This document shows, one piece after another, positions 7,130-8,935 of a DNA stretch of 8,935 nucleotides (positions are counted from its first letter, which is position 1; every line of letters starts with the position of its first letter). Where the stretch lies: assembly GCA_937915925.1 (NCBI GenBank), contig CALGGM010000123.1:1-8935 (forward strand), read 5' to 3'. The position numbers and the translations under genes are program-made. The notes under the pieces are model-generated. The model had not been told where the DNA came from. It saw only the letters and a list, made by a program, of their open reading frames with translations, and made no database searches. The stretch is from an uncultured Clostridia bacterium (GTDB lineage: Bacteria; Bacillota; Clostridia; Christensenellales; CAG-138).

Positions 7130-7151
7130 GAGATCCTTCGCTCAGGAAGAC
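7130..7151 (-). repeat. inverted partial copy of the dispersed repeat
   Basis: On the minus strand this reads gtcttcctgagcgaag..., a shortened relative of the tandem units that follow on the plus strand. Its cttcgctc (7136-7143) is exactly complementary to gagcgaag (7177-7184), so the two can form an 8-bp hairpin stem just after rng. It may block or weaken readthrough, but there is no T-run. Confidence 0.45.
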
Positions 7152-7164
7152 AAACGCTTTTGAC

Positions 7165-7277
7165 TGTCATTCTGAGGAGCGAAGCAGTTCTGTCATTCTG
7201 AGGAACGCAGCAGTTCTGTCATTCTGAGGAACGCAGCAGTTCTGTCATTCTGAGGAGCGAAGCGACGAAGAATCTCC
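7165..7277 (+). repeat. 26-bp tandem repeat array
   Basis: Three complete 26-nt units (7165-7190, 7191-7216, 7217-7242) and a fourth starting at 7243 each open with tgtcattctgagga. Units 2 and 3 are identical. Unit 1 has gcgaag where they have acgcag. The last unit continues into gcgacgaagaatctcc, the longer form of a repeat seen widely in gut Firmicutes. The units look like serial duplications of the left part of that element. No protein is encoded. Confidence 0.8.
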
Positions 7278-7356
7278 GTTCATCGCCTGTCGGTAACAAA
7301 CGAGTAATGACCGGATGCACCTTCGAAAAAATCCCTGCAAAACCTGAAAAAATCAG

Positions 7357-7385
7357 TTGACAAAGGGGTTTTCTTGTGGTATATT
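7357..7385 (+). promoter_or_regulatory. sigma-A promoter for rplU-prp-rpmA
   Basis: TTGACA (7357-7362), a 17-nt spacer and TATATT (7380-7385). This is a near-consensus promoter, as expected for ribosomal protein genes. Transcription should start near 7392, leaving a 5' leader of about 295 nt before rplU. Confidence 0.9.
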
Positions 7386-7391
7386 CATTCG

Positions 7392-7670
7392 GTGAGCCGC
7401 ATCGGAGCGGTACTTAAGTGTGCCTATGTGTCAGATAATCGGCACATAAAGCAGACTGTTGAGAAGCGAGGCAGAATTCGCGGTTTTCACGAAGGAGCTA
7501 TACTACGGTATGCGACTGCGTGGAAACGCGGATCGTTTGCGGTGAATGATCAACATAAGAAAGGACTGTCAGCCCTTTCATCCGACAAGGATATGTTTTT
7601 TCTCGCCGCAAACGGTCTGACCGCTTATACGACATTCTGAGCATCACCGTATTTGAGCGAGTCTGGTAAG
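7392..7670 (+). ncRNA. structured 5' leader of the rplU operon (candidate L21-type leader)
   Basis: The leader carries several possible RNA helices: ccgc/gcgg (7397-7410), tgtgcc/ggcaca (7419-7424 with 7441-7446) and gcgt-ggaa-acgc (7518-7529). A long-range 17-bp helix pairs 7529-7545 with 7603-7619 and includes three G-U pairs. Inside it are gaaagg/cctttc (7559-7579), atcc/ggat (7580-7592) and a run of six T (7596-7601). A competing hairpin, cggt-ctg-accg (7613-7623), would break the long helix. Leaders that bind the ribosomal protein they encode are known upstream of rplU in Firmicutes. I cannot show that this one matches the known L21 leader family. The long open frame here starts inside the promoter and is not credible as a gene. 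Confidence 0.55.
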
Positions 7671-7686
7671 AAGGAGGAAGCACAGC

Positions 7687-7992
7687 ATGTACGCAATCAT
7701 TCAGACCGGTGGTAAGCAGTATAAGGTCGAAGTAGGCGACGAAGTTCTTGTTGAGAAGCTCGACGCAGAGGTCGGCACCGAAGTCACCATGGATGTTCTG
7801 CTCGTCGCGGACGGCGAAACCGTTACGGTCGGCAAGCCCGTCGTAGACGGCGTGAAGGCAACCGCAAAGGTTCTCGAGCATGGCAAGGGCAAGAAGGTTA
7901 TCGTCTTCAAGTATAAGCCCAAGAAGAACATTCGCAAGAAGCGCGGCCATCGTCAACCGTTCACCAAGGTTGAGATTACCGCGATCGGCTGA
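7687..7992 (+). CDS. rplU: 50S ribosomal protein L21
   Basis: 101 aa, normal length (E. coli 103). The start MYAIIQTGGKQYKVEVGD and the basic C-terminal segment KPKKNIRKKRGHRQPFTKVEI are diagnostic; the latter contacts 23S rRNA. Strong Shine-Dalgarno aaggagg at 7671-7677. It is first in the rplU-prp-rpmA unit and likely controlled through the structured leader. Confidence 0.98.
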   Translation: MYAIIQTGGKQYKVEVGDEVLVEKLDAEVGTEVTMDVLLVADGETVTVGKPVVDGVKATAKVLEHGKGKKVIVFKYKPKKNIRKKRGHRQPFTKVEITAIG

Positions 7993-7995
7993 TCC

Positions 7996-8325
7996 ATGAT
8001 CACCGTGACCGTGACCCGCGAAAACGGAGAGCCCGTGGGCTTTCACGTATCGGGACACGCGAATATGGGTGAGTACGGGGAGGACCTCGTGTGCGCCGCG
8101 GTTTCCGCGATCGTGCAGACGGCGATCCTCGGGATCACAGAAGTATGTCACATTCCGGCAGGCGTTTCGATCGAAGAAGGCGATACGACCTGTATCCTCA
8201 GTAAGGACGCGACGGAGGATGAGATCCGACGTGCGAATATCGTGCTGAACACGATGATCGCAGGGTTACGGAGCATTCAGTCGTCGTATCCGAAGACCCT
8301 CAAATTTCGGAACAAGGAGGTTTAG
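7996..8325 (+). CDS. prp: Prp cysteine protease that matures L27
   Basis: 109 aa (ysxB/Prp family, about 106 aa in Staphylococcus). Prp removes the N-terminal extension of ribosomal protein L27 in Firmicutes. The catalytic His21 (VSGHA) and Cys33 (GEDLVCAAVSAI) are present, with Asp30 nearby; they align with His22, Cys34 and Asp31 of the staphylococcal enzyme. The start lies 3 nt after the rplU stop with no strong Shine-Dalgarno, so translation is probably coupled to rplU. Its last codons (AAC AAG GAG GTT) contain the ribosome binding site of rpmA. Its substrate is the next gene's product. Confidence 0.93.
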   Translation: MITVTVTRENGEPVGFHVSGHANMGEYGEDLVCAAVSAIVQTAILGITEVCHIPAGVSIEEGDTTCILSKDATEDEIRRANIVLNTMIAGLRSIQSSYPKTLKFRNKEV

Positions 8326-8328
8326 ATC

Positions 8329-8622
8329 ATGTTTCAGATGAATCTGCAGCTTTTTGCACATAAAAAGGGCGTCGGTTCTTCCCGTAACGGCAGAGACAGC
8401 GAGAGTAAGCGTCTCGGACCGAAGCGTGCAGACGGTCAGTTCGTTCTCGCAGGCAACATCCTCGTTCGCCAGCGCGGCACGCACTTCCATCCCGGCACCA
8501 ACGTCGGCATCGGCAAGGATGATACGCTGTTCGCGAAGGTCGACGGCGTCGTCCGTTTCGAGGTTCGCCACGCGGGCAAGAAGACCGTGAGCGTTTACGC
8601 CGAAGAAGCCGCCGAAGCATAA
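8329..8622 (+). CDS. rpmA: 50S ribosomal protein L27 with Prp-cleaved extension
   Basis: 97 aa. The N-terminus MFQMNLQLFAHKKG carries the Firmicutes-type extension. By analogy, Prp would cut after Phe9, leaving Ala10-His-Lys-Lys at the mature end, which reaches the peptidyl transferase centre. The body (RNGRDSESKRLGPKR...GNILVRQRGTHFHPG) is classical L27. The ATG at 8329 is preferred over the in-frame ATG at 8338: its spacing from aaggagg (8314-8320) is 8 nt, and the longer start matches the extension of Bacillus and Staphylococcus. Last gene of the unit. obg, often next, is absent from the window. Confidence 0.97.
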   Translation: MFQMNLQLFAHKKGVGSSRNGRDSESKRLGPKRADGQFVLAGNILVRQRGTHFHPGTNVGIGKDDTLFAKVDGVVRFEVRHAGKKTVSVYAEEAAEA

Positions 8623-8636
8623 GCAATCAAACTATG

Positions 8637-8665
8637 AAACAGCACGGAGCACCCGTGCTGTTTTT
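8637..8665 (+). terminator. intrinsic terminator of rplU-prp-rpmA
   Basis: An 11-bp perfect stem (8637-8647 with 8653-8663) with a 5-nt loop, running into five T (8661-8665), 15 nt after the rpmA stop. Confidence 0.92.
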
Positions 8666-8682
8666 GTGTGGAATGACAACGC

Positions 8683-8705
8683 GGACGACCAATGGTCGTC
8701 CCTAC
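8683..8705 (-). repeat. REP-type GTAG palindrome, copy 3
   Basis: On the minus strand: GTAG, GGACGACC, loop ATT, GGTCGTCC. It has the same foot, loop and length as copy 2, but the inner stem pairs are changed on both sides and pairing is kept. Confidence 0.7.
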
Positions 8706-8728
8706 AGGGCAAAGAGAATAAATGTACC

Positions 8729-8751
8729 GTAGGGGCGGATCGCATCCGCCC
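8729..8751 (+). repeat. REP-type GTAG palindrome, copy 4
   Basis: GTAG, GGGCGGAT, loop CGC, ATCCGCCC. Identical to copy 5, and one loop base different from copy 1. Confidence 0.75.
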
Positions 8752-8856
8752 ATCTCGTATCGCGCGGAATCCCCCTCATCAGTCACTTCGTGCCAGCTTC
8801 CCCACCCAAGGGGGGAAGCCTTTTGGTTGCGCGGTGCATGCTTGCATAAGCGGACC

Positions 8857-8879
8857 GTAGGGGCGGATCGCATCCGCCC
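8857..8879 (+). repeat. REP-type GTAG palindrome, copy 5
   Basis: Identical to copy 4. It forms the start of the second 81-nt direct repeat. Confidence 0.75.
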
Positions 8880-8935
8880 GTCTCGTATCGCGCGGAATCC
8901 CCCTCATCAGTCACTTCGTGCCAGCTTCCCCACCC

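Larger units (their letters stand above)
8727..8935 (+). repeat. 81-nt direct repeat, two copies with a 47-nt spacer
   Basis: 8727-8807 and 8855-8935 are identical except at one base (A at 8752, G at 8880), with a 128-nt period. Each begins with a REP palindrome and continues through cctcatcagtcacttcgtgc, a sequence I recognise as a common dispersed repeat of gut Clostridia. The first copy is followed by the rest of a hairpin (gcttcccc 8796-8803 with ggggaagc 8812-8819, then cttttgg). The window stops at the same point in the second copy, so the array may go on beyond it. No gene is seen. Confidence 0.85.

Noticed and set aside
7165..7277. CRISPR array
   Set aside because: The units are contiguous with no unique spacers, so this is a plain tandem repeat.
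7374..7640. 88-codon open frame on the + strand in the rplU leader
   Set aside because: It starts with TTG inside the promoter spacer, upstream of the likely transcription start. It has no ribosome binding site and no family resemblance, and it covers the leader RNA helices.
8653..8873. Small open frames after rpmA
   Set aside because: They consist of terminator and dispersed repeat sequence and carry no protein signature.

Overview
The window looks like a piece of a chromosome from an uncultured, fairly GC-rich low-G+C-lineage (Firmicutes/Clostridia-type) bacterium, plausibly a gut member of the Christensenellales/Oscillospirales area. Four things support this. Ribosomal protein L27 carries the N-terminal extension that Firmicutes remove with the Prp protease, and the prp gene sits between rplU and rpmA. 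A SpoIVFA/SpoIVFB-like pair lies upstream, as in Bacillus. Ribosome binding sites are strong (AAGGAGG type). The intergenic spaces hold short palindromic repeats of a kind common in gut Clostridia. The genus cannot be settled from the sequence alone. All protein genes are on the + strand.

Layout: 1-237 is non-coding, with one REP-type palindrome and a weak promoter candidate. 238-1242 is a lipoprotein L,D-transpeptidase (YkuD fold), closed by a perfect 26-bp palindromic terminator. 1267-1545 has no gene. It holds an island of nested hairpins punctuated by seven cgatat/atatcg hexamers, then a second REP palindrome with a T-rich tail. 1546-3053 is a translationally coupled pair: a membrane-anchored, catalytically degenerate LytM/M23 protein (SpoIVFA-like) and an M50 intramembrane metalloprotease (SpoIVFB-like). 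A near-perfect vegetative promoter at the very end of the protease gene then starts a second unit, 3107-7121: a B12-binding-type radical SAM protein (TIGR03960 family), its usual partner (TIGR03936/DUF2344), and an RNase G-type ribonuclease.

7122-7686 is a long gene-free stretch. It has a 26-bp tandem repeat array, a textbook promoter and a roughly 295-nt structured 5' leader. The leader feeds rplU (L21), prp and rpmA (L27), which end at an intrinsic terminator. From about 8680 to the window end there is only repeat DNA: three more REP palindromes and an 81-nt direct repeat.

How the genes relate: rplU-prp-rpmA makes two large-subunit ribosomal proteins plus the protease that matures L27. The radical SAM/DUF2344/RNase unit is a conserved-looking neighbourhood whose radical SAM product is unknown; RNA processing is the theme suggested by rng. 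The SpoIVFA/B-like pair suggests regulated intramembrane proteolysis, with pro-sigma-K processing during sporulation as the model from Bacillus. The most interesting unexplained signals are the long wobble-containing helix in the rplU leader, the hairpin mosaic at 1267-1440, and the GTAG-palindrome family whose stems co-vary.
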